Of a DNA stretch of 64,000 bases, positions 25,973 to 36,041 are shown piece by piece; position 1 is the stretch's first letter; every line of letters starts with the position of its first letter. Under the pieces are notes generated by a model. That model had not been told where the DNA came from and ran no database searches. It was given only the letters and a program-made list of their open reading frames with translations. The stretch is from Roseiarcus sp963770275 (GTDB taxonomy: Bacteria; Pseudomonadota; Alphaproteobacteria; Rhizobiales; Beijerinckiaceae): NCBI GenBank assembly GCA_963770275.1, contig CAVYPD010000048.1, positions 62,001-126,000 of the forward strand, read 5' to 3'. A program made the position numbers and the translations under genes.

Positions 25973-25981
25973 ATTCCAGAG

Positions 25982-25997
25982 GTGTCAATTTTGGACA
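25982..25997 (-). promoter_or_regulatory. TGTYCAAA-type promoter motif, copy G
   Basis: The minus strand reads TGTCCAAAATTGACAC. It lies 10 bp from the outermost start of the GMC gene, where bound protein would block transcription or translation start, and 80 bp from copy F. Confidence 0.5.
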
Positions 25998-26061
25998 GTT
26001 CCCCTACAAGCGCCTCGCTCCGCCGAACTTCAGCGGCGCCGGACAGTCGAAACTCAATGAA

Positions 26062-26077
26062 ATATCCGTTTTGAACA
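26062..26077 (-). promoter_or_regulatory. TGTYCAAA-type promoter motif, copy F
   Basis: Identical over 16 bases to copy E at 21150-21165 (TGTTCAAAACGGATAT on the minus strand). It lies between the divergent GMC oxidoreductase and the transporter-2 operon. Confidence 0.6.
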
Positions 26078-26249
26078 TCATTTCGCGTGTCTTCGGCCCG
26101 GGTTTGCGGCCAGAGTTTATAACGGCGTCGACGATTTGCGGCGACCTGCTGACAGCAAAGCGCAGTCCAACAATCCAGGGCTGCCTTTCCGCTCAGAATA
26201 ATTTGTGGACCTTCGCCCGGGAGGCGGAGGCGCGATGTGGAGGAAACAA

Positions 26250-27341
26250 ATGACGGATTCACGGAACGGAAATCGTGCCGCTGCCCTTGCGGGCAAAGTC
26301 GCGACCATGGCTGCGGCTCTGGCGCTTACACTGGGCCTCACTGGCACCAGCGCGTTCGCTGAAAGCGCTGGAAAGATCGTGGTCTTCATGCCGCCAGGCA
26401 CGGACAACTACCTTGCGCAATGGCAGGTCGGCGCCAAGGCCAAGGCCAAGGATCTCGGATACGACATCAAGATCATCGAATCGAGCCGCGACCAAGCCGA
26501 GCAGGATTCGCAGGTCCAACAGGAGCTGGCTTCCGGCGAGGACGTGGCTGGCTTCATCTGGTGGCCCTACGTCAATGCGGCGGGCACTGGATCGTTGCGC
26601 ACGCTTTCGCAGACGGGCAAGCCGGTTATCTTCACCAACCAGTATCCAATCGAGGGCACCGAGAAGTTCTGGACGGCCTACGCCGGCGTTGATGACTTCC
26701 TGAATGCCAAAACAGCTGCGCAAATGTTGCTTGACGCTTGCGCCAAGTCGACGACCGTCAAATGCGGCAAGGGCATGATCTTCACCTTCCCCGCGGGCTA
26801 TTCCGCCGGTGCCGACCGCGCAAAGGCCTTCACAGAGGCGGTTAAGGGGAAGCTTGAAGTTATCCAGCAAGAGCCTGCCGGCTTCATGTCGCAAGAGGGC
26901 TATAAAGTCGGCTCGCAGCTGATCCCGCCGAAAAAGGACGAGATCACCTGGGTCTACACGGAGAGCGACAGCGTCGGCGCCGGCGTGATCCAGGCGCTCA
27001 AGGAAGCCGGAAAGACTCCTGGCAAAGACGTTCTCGTCGTGGGCGGCACCTGCCATGGCGACACATCGGACCTCCTGTCGGGAAGTCTCGTTGGAACTGG
27101 GATTCAGGCCGCTTTTCTCGAAGGCTGGCAATCGGTCCAGACGCTGCACAAGTACTTGAAGACCGGCAAGGTGAACGACGGCAAGCTCTATCTCACTGCT
27201 GAAGCGGAAACGAAGCCCTCGGATGACGGCGCGCCATCGCGCTTCAACTTCATCCCGAATCCTGCGGTCGGCAACACCCAGGCGGATCTCGACAAGTTTA
27301 GGCTTTGGGGATGGACTTTCAAGGAGCTGTGCAACTACTGA
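26250..27341 (+). CDS. CUT2 sugar ABC transporter 2, periplasmic solute-binding protein
   Basis: The ATG at 26250 has GGAGG 6 nt upstream; an ATG at 26235 would cover that site and is rejected. The 363-residue product has a Sec signal peptide ending near TSAFA-ES. The mature part has VVFMPPGTDNYLAQW, IKIIESSRDQAEQDSQVQQ, VAGFIWWP and PVIFTNQYP, a Peripla_BP_4-type fold. It is followed by ATPase and two permease genes on the same strand. A hairpin at 27363-27392 lies between it and the ATPase. Confidence 0.92.
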   Translation: MTDSRNGNRAAALAGKVATMAAALALTLGLTGTSAFAESAGKIVVFMPPGTDNYLAQWQVGAKAKAKDLGYDIKIIESSRDQAEQDSQVQQELASGEDVAGFIWWPYVNAAGTGSLRTLSQTGKPVIFTNQYPIEGTEKFWTAYAGVDDFLNAKTAAQMLLDACAKSTTVKCGKGMIFTFPAGYSAGADRAKAFTEAVKGKLEVIQQEPAGFMSQEGYKVGSQLIPPKKDEITWVYTESDSVGAGVIQALKEAGKTPGKDVLVVGGTCHGDTSDLLSGSLVGTGIQAAFLEGWQSVQTLHKYLKTGKVNDGKLYLTAEAETKPSDDGAPSRFNFIPNPAVGNTQADLDKFRLWGWTFKELCNY

Positions 27342-27362
27342 CCGACCGAGACTGGACGCCTT

Positions 27363-27392
27363 TCCCTGGCGCGCTTCGTTGCGCGGCAGGGA
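27363..27392 (+). terminator. Intercistronic hairpin after solute-binding protein 2
   Basis: TCCCTG/CAGGGA and CGCGC/GCGCG pair around a single G-G mismatch, with loop TTCGTT, in the 83-bp gap before the ATPase. No T-tract follows. Confidence 0.6.
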
Positions 27393-27424
27393 GAGGCCCG
27401 AGCTGCTCCTGAGGAGGCCATTGG

Positions 27425-28946
27425 GTGGACGACGATCCGCTGGTGCTACGGGTATCGGGTCTGACCAAAAGCTACGGGTCCGTTGCGGCGCTGAAGGGCG
27501 TCGAGTTTGCCCTCCGCCGAGGCGAAGTCATGGCGCTGCTCGGCGAGAATGGCGCGGGCAAGAGCACCCTCGTGAAGATTCTTGCCGGCCTCGAGCACGC
27601 CGACGCGGGCCAGATCGAGATCGGCGGCCGACCGGCGCGTCTGCGGAACCCGTCGCAATCTCTGCAAGCCGGCGTCGCCTACGTCACCCAGGAGCTCAGC
27701 ATCATCTCCGCGCTGTCCGTCGCCGAGAATATCTGCCTGGGCGGCCGATCGCAGAATCCGATTTGGACCGCCTCAACCCTCGCGCAACGCGTCAAACCCT
27801 ATCTGGAGCTCGTCGGATTGGGCGACGTCGATCCGGCGACAACCGCCGGGAAGCTGTCTGTCGCTCAGCGGCAGTTGGTGGAGATCGCGCGGCTGCTTTC
27901 CCGCAATGCACAGATTCTCGATTCTCGACGAACCCACTGCGGCATTGTCCGATGTCGAAATTGAGAAAGTCACGTCCGTTGTGACCAAGCTGGCGAAGGA
28001 AGGGCGTTCGATCATTTACGTCACGCATCGGCTGGGCGAGGTTTTCGAGATCGGAGACCGGGTGACGATCTTTCGTAACGGGGTCAGTTTCGAGCCGATC
28101 GCCGTAAAGGGCCTTAGCGTTGACACGCTGATTGAGCGGCTCCTAGGGCGGCGGCTTGAACAGATGTTCCCAGCGCGCGCGAGCAAGTTTGGCGAGGTGG
28201 TCTTGTCCACCCACGACCTTATCGCTCCAGGCCTGTCCCGTCCCGTCTCGCTGGAATTGCGAGCAGGGGAAATTCTTGGGCTTGCCGGACAACTCGGCAG
28301 CGGCGCCAACGCCATTGTTCGCGCAGTGGCTGGCGTCGCTCCGCCCACGGCCGGATCGATTCGCCTTCGCGGCCGGCAACTGAACCCTCGTGATATGCGG
28401 GACGCCATACGCAGCGGCATCGCCTATTGTTCGGACGACAGAAAACGCGACGGCATCTTTGCTGTCCGCAAGTTGACCGAGAATCTCACGGCGCCGTCGA
28501 TCGACAAGATCACGGTTGGGGGGCTCATAAATAGGCGACGCGAAAGCGAGATGTCGCGGCGCCTCGCGGAGTTCTTCGAAATCAACCTTTCGCGGCTCGG
28601 CAGCCAGGCCGGTAAGCTCTCGGGCGGAAATCAGCAGAAAGTCGCTCTCGGCAAATGGTTAGGCATCGAACCGTCAATCCTGCTGGTCGAGGAACCGACG
28701 CGCGGCGTCGACGTGGGCGCTCGGGCGGAAATCTATCGCCATCTTCGCAAGCTCGCCGACCAGGGACTGGCGATCATCTTCGCTTCCTCTGACAACCAAG
28801 AGGTGCTTGGGCTCGCCGACACCGTGGCCACTTTCTTTCGCGGGCAAATCGTTCGCGTGTCGCCAGCGACCGAGATGGAGCATAGCAGTCTGTTGCGCGA
28901 CGTCACTCATCCGGAAACCCTCGCCGCAGGGAGGGAGGCTGCGTGA
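27425..28946 (+). CDS. CUT2 sugar ABC transporter 2, tandem ATPase (one frame disruption)
   Basis: GTG start with GAGGAGG upstream. First module: GENGAGKST, LSVAQRQLVEIARLL, then a surplus base at about 27920; removing it restores QILILDEPTAALSD, the Walker B motif. Second module: GLAGQLGSGANAIV (degenerate Walker A), LSGGNQQKVALGKW and LLVEEPTRGVDVGAR. Corrected length is about 506 residues. The stop overlaps the next permease start (GTGA). The first ATP site, the functional one in this family, would be lost if the frameshift were real. Confidence 0.88.
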
Positions 28947-29938
28947 TCGCCGGTTTGCTTGGGCGCTTTGCGTCGGCCGGCGGAACGGCGACAGAGGCGG
29001 AGGCGTCCTCGCGCCGCCGCCTCGCACTCATGTTCATGGGTGTTGGGATTGTCGCGTTGCTGGTGATCGGAGGCCTCACCACGCCGAGCTTTCTGACGCT
29101 TGAGAATCTGCTGGTGGTGATCCGCGCTGCGTCGATCACCGGCATCATTGCGATCGGGATGTCCTACATCACGATTTCCGGCAATCTCTTTGCGCTTTCC
29201 GCCGAGGAACTTGCGATCCTTGCGGCGTGCGTTTTCGCGTTCCTGATGCGAGATGACTACGGACTGGCCGTCAGCCTGATCGTCACCCTCATTTTCGCCG
29301 CGGGGAGCGGCGCCATTCAGGGTGGCGTCATCTCGTTGGGCGGGGACCCGATCATCACGACGCTGGCGTTTGGCGCGTTGTTTCGCGGTATCGCCTCGCT
29401 GGTCAGCGACAACAAGAACATCCTGCTCGGCACCAAGGCGGCCGAGTGGCTCGGAACCGGGCGTCCGCTCGGCGTTCCGACGCAAAGCTGGGCCTTCGTC
29501 ATTTTGACGCTGGTGGCGTGGTTCGTTCTGCAGAGAACTCGGTTCGGAAGGCAATTGCTTCTGATCGGCGCCAACCGAGCCGCCGCTAGAGCGTCTGGCC
29601 TTCGGGTCGGGCAGGCGTCCATCGTTGCGATGACCTTGTTCGGCGTCTGTTGCGGCATGGCGGGAATCTCGGCTGCCGCCCAGTTCGGTCTTGCGGTCGC
29701 AAACCTGTTCTCGGGTTTGACGATCGACGTCGTCGCCGCCGTCCTGGTGGGCGGCATTTCTCTGAAAGGAGGGCAGGGCTCGCCGGTCCAGGCCGCTCTT
29801 GGCGCGGTCTTCATCGCATTGCTCCAGAATTTCATGCTCCTGCATTCCTTCACGACGGGATGGCGCATGTTCGTGATTGGCTCGTTGGTGGCTATCGCCA
29901 CGATCGGCTTTCATCTCTTGCAGAAGAGGCAGGCATGA
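28943..29938 (+). CDS. CUT2 sugar ABC transporter 2, permease A
   Basis: A 331-residue multi-helix membrane protein of the BPD_transp_2 family. GTG start overlaps the ATPase stop. It has IAIGMSYITISGNLFALS at the position of the family's LGQ-DLS motif (here atypical), GGDPIITTLAFG, and GGISLKGGQGSPVQA near the C terminus. Its stop overlaps the start of permease B, so both are coupled. Confidence 0.9.
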   Translation: MIAGLLGRFASAGGTATEAEASSRRRLALMFMGVGIVALLVIGGLTTPSFLTLENLLVVIRAASITGIIAIGMSYITISGNLFALSAEELAILAACVFAFLMRDDYGLAVSLIVTLIFAAGSGAIQGGVISLGGDPIITTLAFGALFRGIASLVSDNKNILLGTKAAEWLGTGRPLGVPTQSWAFVILTLVAWFVLQRTRFGRQLLLIGANRAAARASGLRVGQASIVAMTLFGVCCGMAGISAAAQFGLAVANLFSGLTIDVVAAVLVGGISLKGGQGSPVQAALGAVFIALLQNFMLLHSFTTGWRMFVIGSLVAIATIGFHLLQKRQA

Positions 29939-30921
29939 ACTCGCGGGAGACCTTCACCGATCTCGCGGTTCGTGCGGCCTTGATGGTTGCTGTTTACGTC
30001 GTCTTCGCCGCCATGTTGCCGTCCTACCACACGGTCAGAGGCGCGGCGGCGTTGCTGGACGGCGGAGTCCTCATTGGGCTCACGGCGCTCGGAATCGGCA
30101 TTACGATGATCGCGGGAGAGTTCGACCTGTCCGTGGGGTCGCTTGCTGCGGTTATCGGCGTACTCACAGTCAACCTGATCATCGCCGGAATGAGCGTCAT
30201 TCCCGCCATTGCGATCGCGGTCGCCGCGGCTTGCGTCTTTGGCGCGCTCCAGGGGTTTGTCATCGCGGTCACCGGGATCAACTCGCTGGTCTTCACGATC
30301 GGCACGCTGATCGGCCTGAGAGGGTTTGCGATGATCATCAGCAACGAAAACAGCGTGACCATCCCGATCCCGCGGTTGGGCGAGACGGACTTCCTCGCCC
30401 AGCGAGTGCTTGGGCTGCTGTCGCCGCTCAGCATCCTGATGTTCATTGTCTTCTTCATCGCGCACCTCTTTCTTCGCTACACCGTCTGGGGGCGCGAGAT
30501 CTTCGCGACCGGCGGGGGCCGAGCGGAGGCTCGAGCGGCCGGTGTGTCCATCATCCGTCCCATGGTGATTTCATTCGCGCTTTCCGGGACGCTGGCCGGT
30601 CTTGCCGGAGCCGTTTCGTCGGTTCGACTCGGCAGCGCGACGCCGCTGGGATTTGACACGCTTCTGCTCTCGGCGGTCACCGCCTGTCTCATCGGCGGCA
30701 TCGCGTTGGAGGGAGGAAAGGGCACCGTTCTCGGCATCCTCATCGGTCTCTTCACAATGCGGTTCCTCGTCGGCGGCGTTGCGAGCCTCGGCGCCCCCTA
30801 TTGGCTGCAAAGCCTCGCGATCGGCGCGCTGTTGATCTTCGTCCTTATCGTTCAACTAAGCGCAACGCTCATTCGAGATCGCGCGAGGGGGCCGGCGTTG
30901 CTTGAGCTCTCTCCGCCATGA
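29935..30921 (+). CDS. CUT2 sugar ABC transporter 2, permease B
   Basis: A 328-residue multi-helix permease. ATG overlaps the previous stop by 4 bp. Family motif LGIGITMIAGEFDLSVGSLA is split here as MIAGEFDLSVGS; INSLVFTIGTLIGLRG and GGIALEGGKGTVLG are also typical. It ends transporter 2 and is followed 139 bp later by the glyoxalase-like gene, which has its own promoter motif. Confidence 0.9.
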   Translation: MNSRETFTDLAVRAALMVAVYVVFAAMLPSYHTVRGAAALLDGGVLIGLTALGIGITMIAGEFDLSVGSLAAVIGVLTVNLIIAGMSVIPAIAIAVAAACVFGALQGFVIAVTGINSLVFTIGTLIGLRGFAMIISNENSVTIPIPRLGETDFLAQRVLGLLSPLSILMFIVFFIAHLFLRYTVWGREIFATGGGRAEARAAGVSIIRPMVISFALSGTLAGLAGAVSSVRLGSATPLGFDTLLLSAVTACLIGGIALEGGKGTVLGILIGLFTMRFLVGGVASLGAPYWLQSLAIGALLIFVLIVQLSATLIRDRARGPALLELSPP

Positions 30922-30992
30922 GGTCTCTGCCCCGCACCCGCCGGATAGTTTCCCGGAGGCTCGTGCGCGCCCGACATCGCGAGTTGGAGCGG

Positions 30993-31008
30993 AAATTCGT
31001 TTTGCCAA
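30993..31008 (-). promoter_or_regulatory. TGTYCAAA-type promoter motif, copy H
   Basis: The minus strand reads TTGGCAAAACGAATTT; it shares CAAAACG-AT with copies E and F. It lies 52 bp upstream of the glyoxalase-like start at 31061. Confidence 0.4.
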
Positions 31009-31060
31009 GCCTAGCGTCCAGCGATAGGTCTTTGCCGTCGGATTCGGTCACGGAGAAAAG

Positions 31061-31685
31061 ATGATACGCGGCATTCACCACACGTCGATATCGACACAGG
31101 ACTTCGAGCGCTTGGTTGCGTTCTACCGGGACGTCGTCGCGCTCGAACTCATCGCGTCTTATGGCTGGGATCGTACGTCGCCTGACGCGGACAAACCTCG
31201 ACAAGATCGTGGGCCTCAAGGGATCATCCACTCAATCCGCCCTGTTTCGCGTCGGCAACACCCACCTCGAGATTTTCCGGTATGTAACGCCGGCAGGAAA
31301 AGATCCGATCGCCAATCGTCCCGCATGCGACGCGGGACTGACGCATGTCGCCTTCGACGTGATCGACATTTTTGCCGAGTACGAGCGGCTCAAGAAGGCG
31401 GGAGTTCCGTTTCACACGGAGCCTCAGACCGTCGGCCTCTTCCGCTCGACTTACGGCCGTGACCCGGATGGAAACATTTTCGAGCTTCAGGAGGTCCTGG
31501 ACCCGCGCCATCCGGTCGCGCTGGAGAACCTTCTTCCGGACCTTGGAGAAATAGAGCACGCACAAGCGCGCCTGCGTGACGGTTCGGAGTTCAGCTGTCC
31601 AGCGCTCGAAGTGGGTTCGCCAGGTCTAGCCGGGTCTGCGAACGCAGACTTCTCGCTTGATCCACACGTCGAAACGCGCGGGTGA
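31061..31685 (+). CDS. Glyoxalase/VOC-family metalloenzyme (one frame disruption)
   Basis: The ATG has GGAGAAAAG upstream. The product begins MIRGIHHTSISTQDFERLV, with the first VOC metal-binding His, and continues to LELIASYGWD. A surplus base near 31196 breaks the frame; after it come NTHLEIFRYVTP (metal Glu), GLTHVAFDVID (second His) and DPDGNIFELQEV (second Glu). It therefore has the paired beta-alpha-beta-beta-beta modules of glyoxalase I, methylmalonyl-CoA epimerase and extradiol dioxygenases. Corrected length is about 207 residues with a C-terminal tail. It precedes a hydroxyacid dehydrogenase on the same strand. An epimerase or lyase role in the local pathway is plausible. Confidence 0.82.
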
Positions 31686-31770
31686 TGGCTCGGGCGACAT
31701 GAGCGCACGGATGGTGAGGCCCGCGTCGATAACAGCTCCGAATCGAAGGCATCGATGGAAAGGAATAGCG

Positions 31771-32736
31771 ATGAAGATTGGATGGGTCGGAATTGGCCGC
31801 ATGGGCCTGCCCATGGTGAATCGGCTGCTGGATGCAAACTATCAGCTGACGGTATGGAACCGCACGCGCGAGAAGGCTGCTCCGCTGGCTCAACGAGGCG
31901 TGACGATCGTCGACAAGATCGCCGACCTGCGGGACGCGGACGCGGTCTTTACCATGCTCTCCACCGGCAAGGACCTGCTCGCGGTCTGCTTCGACGAGAA
32001 GGGGCTCGCGCCGAAGAGCGCTTCGAAGCGGCCTCAGATCGTCGTCGACTGCTCGACCATTGGTCTCGAGGAGTCACGGGACATTCGGGCGAAGCTGGCT
32101 GAGGTTGGCGTCGACTATCTGGCGGCGCCCGTGAGTGGCAATCCGAAATGCGTCTTGACGGGACGGTTGTCCAGCGTGGTGTCCGGCTCCGCGGATGCTT
32201 TCGAGAAGGTGAGGCCGGTGATCGAGACCTATGCCGCGAGCGGCGTCTCCTACGTCGGAGAAGGCGAGCTCGCGCGGATCTGCAAAGTCGCTCATAACGT
32301 TCTGCTCGGCGCCACGCTCGCCAACCTGATCGAGGTGACCTTGATGGCGCAGAAGGCGGGCGTGCCGCGCCATGCCTTCCTCAAGTTCATCAACAGCAGC
32401 GTCATGGGTTCAGTGTTCTCGCGCTACAAGTCGCCCGCGCTCGTCAATCTAGACTGGACGACCACGCTCACTCCCGACCTGATGCTCAAGGACCTGGATC
32501 TCGGTCTCGAATCGGCCCGCAAGCTCGCGGTGGCGGCTCCAATCACTGCCGCCGTTCGGGAGGTCTTTCAGGCCCATATCAGCGCCGTGAGTGTGACGCC
32601 TGGCGCGGAGAAACTCGCAAGATCCGACTTCGCCGCCCTGTTCGAGACCTCCGCGCGGGCCGCCGGCGTCATTCCAGAGCCGGAGAACGTGGCGGTGCCA
32701 AGCGGGCTCGAAGATGCAGCGCAGGGGAAGGCCTGA
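31771..32736 (+). CDS. 3-hydroxyisobutyrate dehydrogenase-family beta-hydroxyacid dehydrogenase
   Basis: The ATG at 31771 has GGAAAGGAAT upstream; 321 residues. N-terminal GxGxxG is WVGIGRMGLPM; the substrate-binding loop is AAPVSGNPK; the catalytic lysine helix is GELARICKVAHN. These enzymes oxidise beta-hydroxyacids such as 3-hydroxyisobutyrate, tartronate semialdehyde (reverse) or L-threonate with NAD(P). It is the first of four such proteins in the window and the most divergent. It ends 107 bp from a convergent hydrolase, with a strong terminator between. Confidence 0.88.
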   Translation: MKIGWVGIGRMGLPMVNRLLDANYQLTVWNRTREKAAPLAQRGVTIVDKIADLRDADAVFTMLSTGKDLLAVCFDEKGLAPKSASKRPQIVVDCSTIGLEESRDIRAKLAEVGVDYLAAPVSGNPKCVLTGRLSSVVSGSADAFEKVRPVIETYAASGVSYVGEGELARICKVAHNVLLGATLANLIEVTLMAQKAGVPRHAFLKFINSSVMGSVFSRYKSPALVNLDWTTTLTPDLMLKDLDLGLESARKLAVAAPITAAVREVFQAHISAVSVTPGAEKLARSDFAALFETSARAAGVIPEPENVAVPSGLEDAAQGKA

Positions 32737-32797
32737 CGGGCGCGGTTCTCGGGAAAGAGACTCAAGGATCCGTGCAGCGAGGTGACGCTTTGCGCCG

Positions 32798-32832
32798 CGC
32801 CGGCGCCCTTTCGTCCACAAAGGGCGCCGGCG
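32798..32832. terminator. Strong bidirectional terminator
   Basis: A perfect 14-bp stem (CGCCGGCGCCCTTT with AAAGGGCGCCGGCG) encloses a 7-nt loop. The A/T triplets at the loop side mean T-tracts are short, but the hairpin sits exactly between the convergent hydroxyacid dehydrogenase and alpha/beta hydrolase genes. Confidence 0.75.
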
Positions 32833-32843
32833 GCGCGAGGTCG

Positions 32844-33752
32844 TTAAAGCGTCTCCGAGAACCACCCCGTCGCGAGCTTGGCTGCGGTCTCCACCTTCGA
32901 GGCGTCCGAATACAGCGTCATGTGCGACGTGTGGGGCAGCACGTGCAGCTTTTTCCGTGCGCTCGGCACCGCGTTGAAGGCGTTGATTTCCAGATCCCAC
33001 AGCGTCAGGTCGTCGCCTTCCGCCACGATCATGAATGTCGGCGTGTTGTAGATGCGCTTCACGAACGGGCCGACGTCGTAGTTCATCAATAGATCAACGG
33101 ATTCGACTGTGCTCTTGTTTTCGTAGAGCGGCGCTTCCTTCGCCTTGATCGCCATGAAGGTGCGCACCGTCTCCGGGAAGGGCCAGGACGACACCTCGGC
33201 CTCGGAGTTCTCGGTCGCATGCGGGAGATAGAGTCGCTCGCCGGGGCGCTCGTATCGCAACTTGCGATCCTTGAGGACGAGGTCCCAGAGGCGCCTGAAC
33301 TCCATGGTGCCGTGGGCGCGGCGCATGTTCTCGTAGCCGTCGATGACCGGAATCTGGCTGACGATCGACTTCACCCGCGGATCGATCGCCGCGAGGATCA
33401 GCGCGTGGCCACCCGAATAGGAGATGCCCCAGACGCCGATCCGGTGCGGGTCGACGTCGTCTCGCCGCTCGAGGAACGAGATCGCATTCTGATAGTCGCG
33501 GATCTGCGCCCAGGGATCGAGATGCTGCCGGTTGTCGCCGTCGCTGACGCCCAGGTTGCGGTAGTCGAAGATCATCGCGTTGATCCCCACCGCAGCGAAA
33601 GCCTTTGCGTAGGTCGGCATTACAATTTCGCGCACATAGCACCAGCCGCCGGCGAGCACGACTGTCGGCCGTCGCCCGCCCCCTTCCGCCTTGTAGAACC
33701 AGGCGCGTATGGTTGCGCCTTCCGACTGAAACTCGACGTCGAGTCTTTTCAT
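32844..33752 (-). CDS. Alpha/beta hydrolase
   Basis: The ATG at 33752 has AAAGGAG upstream; 302 residues. The nucleophile elbow is GISYSG, the oxyanion region is VVLAGGWCYV with FDYRNLG, and a likely catalytic His is in LPHTSHM near the end. No signal peptide. This type (DUF1100/dienelactone-hydrolase-like) cleaves esters or C-C bonds; which substrate is unknown. It is downstream of an SDR on the same strand, 100 bp apart. Confidence 0.85.
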   Translation of the reverse strand: MKRLDVEFQSEGATIRAWFYKAEGGGRRPTVVLAGGWCYVREIVMPTYAKAFAAVGINAMIFDYRNLGVSDGDNRQHLDPWAQIRDYQNAISFLERRDDVDPHRIGVWGISYSGGHALILAAIDPRVKSIVSQIPVIDGYENMRRAHGTMEFRRLWDLVLKDRKLRYERPGERLYLPHATENSEAEVSSWPFPETVRTFMAIKAKEAPLYENKSTVESVDLLMNYDVGPFVKRIYNTPTFMIVAEGDDLTLWDLEINAFNAVPSARKKLHVLPHTSHMTLYSDASKVETAAKLATGWFSETL

Positions 33753-33852
33753 GTGTGTTCTGCTCCTTTGAGGCGGCACTCGCGTTTGAACGGCCGCCTC
33801 TTTGCCAATATTCCGATTGCGAGCGCGTCAGCCACGCGTCGCGAACCGCTGA

Positions 33853-34624
33853 TCAGGTGAAGAGGACACCGCCGTTCACGTCGATCGTCGTGCCGGTGAG
33901 GTAGGTTCCGTCGGCCGACGCCAGGAAGGCGATCGCCGCCACGACCTCCGCGGGGTCAGCCGCACGGCCGAGCGGAATTTTGTCCCACTCGATCTTCTTC
34001 ATCTCCTCGAAGGTAATTCCACGCTTCTCCGCTTCTTCGCGGAGCGCGGTGAAGTGCATCGAGGTGGCGATATTTCCCGGCGCCACAGAATTGACGCGGA
34101 TATTGTCGGCCGCCAATTCATCGGCCGCGCTGTGAGTGAGCGAGATGAGGGCCGCCTTGGAGGCGCAATAGGCGCTGAAAAAGCCGTGCCCGCTGCGGCC
34201 GAACCAGCTTGACACGGTCACGATCGATCCTCCTCCCGCGGCCTTCATCACCGGGGCGAAATGCTTGATGAGTATTACGTTGGCGCGGATATTGATGTTG
34301 AACACGCGGTCCCATTCCGCGAGCTCGAGCGTCTCGATCGGCCCGACTTTCTGAAGCACGGCCGCCACGAGGCCGAGGAACTTGAGCTGGCCGCCGACTT
34401 GGCGGAGCGCCGCGTCGATCGCCGTCAGGTTCGCCTCCTGGGTGATGTCCGTCTTGACGGCGACGGCCTTGCGTCCGGACGCCCTGGCGACCTCGGCGGC
34501 GACCTCATTGACCGAGTTCGACGACGTCGACCAGCACGAGGTCCCAGCCGTCCTTGGCAAAGCGCTCCGCCGTCACGCGGCCCACGCCGCCGGCGGCGCC
34601 TGTGATAATTCCAACATTGCTCAT
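33853..34624 (-). CDS. Short-chain dehydrogenase/reductase (one frame disruption)
   Basis: The ATG at 34624 starts MSNVGIITGAAGGVGR with the SDR cofactor loop and continues to DLVLVDV. A surplus base near 34522 shifts the frame; afterwards SVNEVAAEVARASGR, VSSWFGRSG, YCASK and TTIDVNGGVLFT complete a normal SDR of about 256 residues. The NNAG element is replaced by GLVAAVL. It heads a two-gene minus-strand operon with the alpha/beta hydrolase and is divergent from the LacI gene. Confidence 0.84.
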
Positions 34625-35011
34625 TGCAGCACCATCCTGTCGTTGATGAGCGGGAATTGCCCGGTCGCGTCGTCAGATCGCGATGCGGCGAAGCCGACAA
34701 CCGTGTCGGCGCCGAGGTCGCCCGAGGCTGGCGTCTCGCGGCTCGCCGCGGAGAGCCAGCGCTCCGTAAAGTCGGACCGTGCGCAATCGACACGATCTCG
34801 ATGAAGACCCCGCGACGCGATCAGCGATCGTCAGCTTTACGCAGGCTCTGGTATCGACGGGCGCGACGAATAGCGAGCGTCTCCTCCCTGTGTGGGGCTT
34901 TACGCTAAGCATGCGCCCGCGCCGCGTCAATCGATTGCATCGACAAACAACACCTGCAACAAGTTCGAGAGCCGCGGCGCGCGCGCGTGGAACGATGCGG
35001 ACGGTGGACTC
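34625..35011. other. Divergent control region between SDR and LacI genes
   Basis: No gene is supported in these 387 bp. It contains the LacI-type operator-like site at 34926-34939, about 73 bp before the LacI start. Confidence 0.45.
34926..34939. promoter_or_regulatory. LacI-type operator upstream of lacI
   Basis: GTCAATCGATTGCA contains the perfect palindrome CAATCGATTG with the central CG typical of LacI-family operators. It matches 11 of 14 positions of TGCACTCGATTGCA at 40970-40983, upstream of the transporter-3 operon, suggesting one repressor for both promoters. Confidence 0.55.
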
Positions 35012-36028
35012 ATGAACCGGTTGAGCATGCTGGAGCTTGGTCGACGGTTGGGGGTGGACCGCGCGACGGTCTCGCGGGCGCTGAGCGAGGATAAGGCGCA
35101 TCTTGTGGCCGAGGCGACTCGCGAGCGAATCCGCACCGAGGCTTCGCGTCTCGGCTTCAGCCCTGACGCCGCCGCTGCGACGCTGCGTCGCGGACGCTCG
35201 CGAACGATCGGAATTCTGACGCCGGACCTGCTGAATGAAGTTTTCGTGCGCGTGATTCGCGAGACCGTAGCCTATCTGAACCGGAACACGGCCGAGGCGT
35301 CGCGCATCATTCCCCTTGTCGGCGAAACCAGCGACCGGCCGGACGAGTTCCGGCGCCTGCTCCGGGCTTTCCTCGCCAGGCGGGTGGACGCGATCATCTC
35401 GCTGGCTTCGACCGAGCAGGACGCCGCCTCGTTGTCCGAGGCCGCCAAACAGGTTCCCGTCGTCCTTGCCGTGCGCAGCCTCTCCGGCGCCCGCTTTCCT
35501 TCGGCGCTCTGCGACGACACGGGAGGGGGGGCGATGGTCGCAGCGCATCTTGCCGCTCTTGGCCATAGAATTGTCTGTCAAGTCCAGGGGCCGCGACGCG
35601 CGGCGACGTTCAAAAATCGCGCGCAAGGGTTCTCGCGCGTGTGCCGCAGCGCAAAGCTCGTCGAGTCGCCGCGCCGGATCGAAGTGAGCTAGGCGACGAG
35701 TCTGGAGGGGAAGCTCGCTCTCGCCCGAATTCTGGAGGCCAGTGAGCGGCCGACAGGCGTCTTTGCCCACAATGATCAACTCGCGCTCGGACTTATCGAG
35801 GCCATGCGAGAGAGTGGGATGCGGTGCCCGGACGATCTCGCCATTGTCGGGTTCAATAATACGGAGGCCTCGAAGGTGTTGGCGGTTCCCCTGACTACGG
35901 TTGACTATCCGGTTGCCGAGGTCGGCAGGCGCGCGGGTGAACTGGTCGAGGCGCTGATCCTCGATCGCGCGGCGAAATGCCACTCCAAGACCTTTCGTCC
36001 CGCTCTGGTGAAGCGCGCCTCAACCTGA
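35012..36028 (+). CDS. LacI-family transcriptional regulator interrupted by an in-frame TAG
   Basis: Begins MNRLSMLELGRRLGVDRATV, a LacI helix-turn-helix, with the hinge RLGFSPDAAAATLRRG. The sensor domain is Peripla_BP-like: TIGILTPDLLNE, VDAIISLAS. A TAG at 35690-35692 interrupts it after EVS; the same frame then continues with ATSLEGKLALARILE, PTGVFAHNDQLALGL and DDLAIVGFNN to a normal end. Read-through length is 338 codons, exactly family size. Either a nonsense mutation or a base-call error (for example GAG to TAG). It is convergent with the aldo/keto reductase that ends the transporter-3 operon and probably represses that operon. No good ribosome site is visible before the ATG. Confidence 0.85.
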
Positions 36029-36041
36029 ATCAGCCGGGCGC

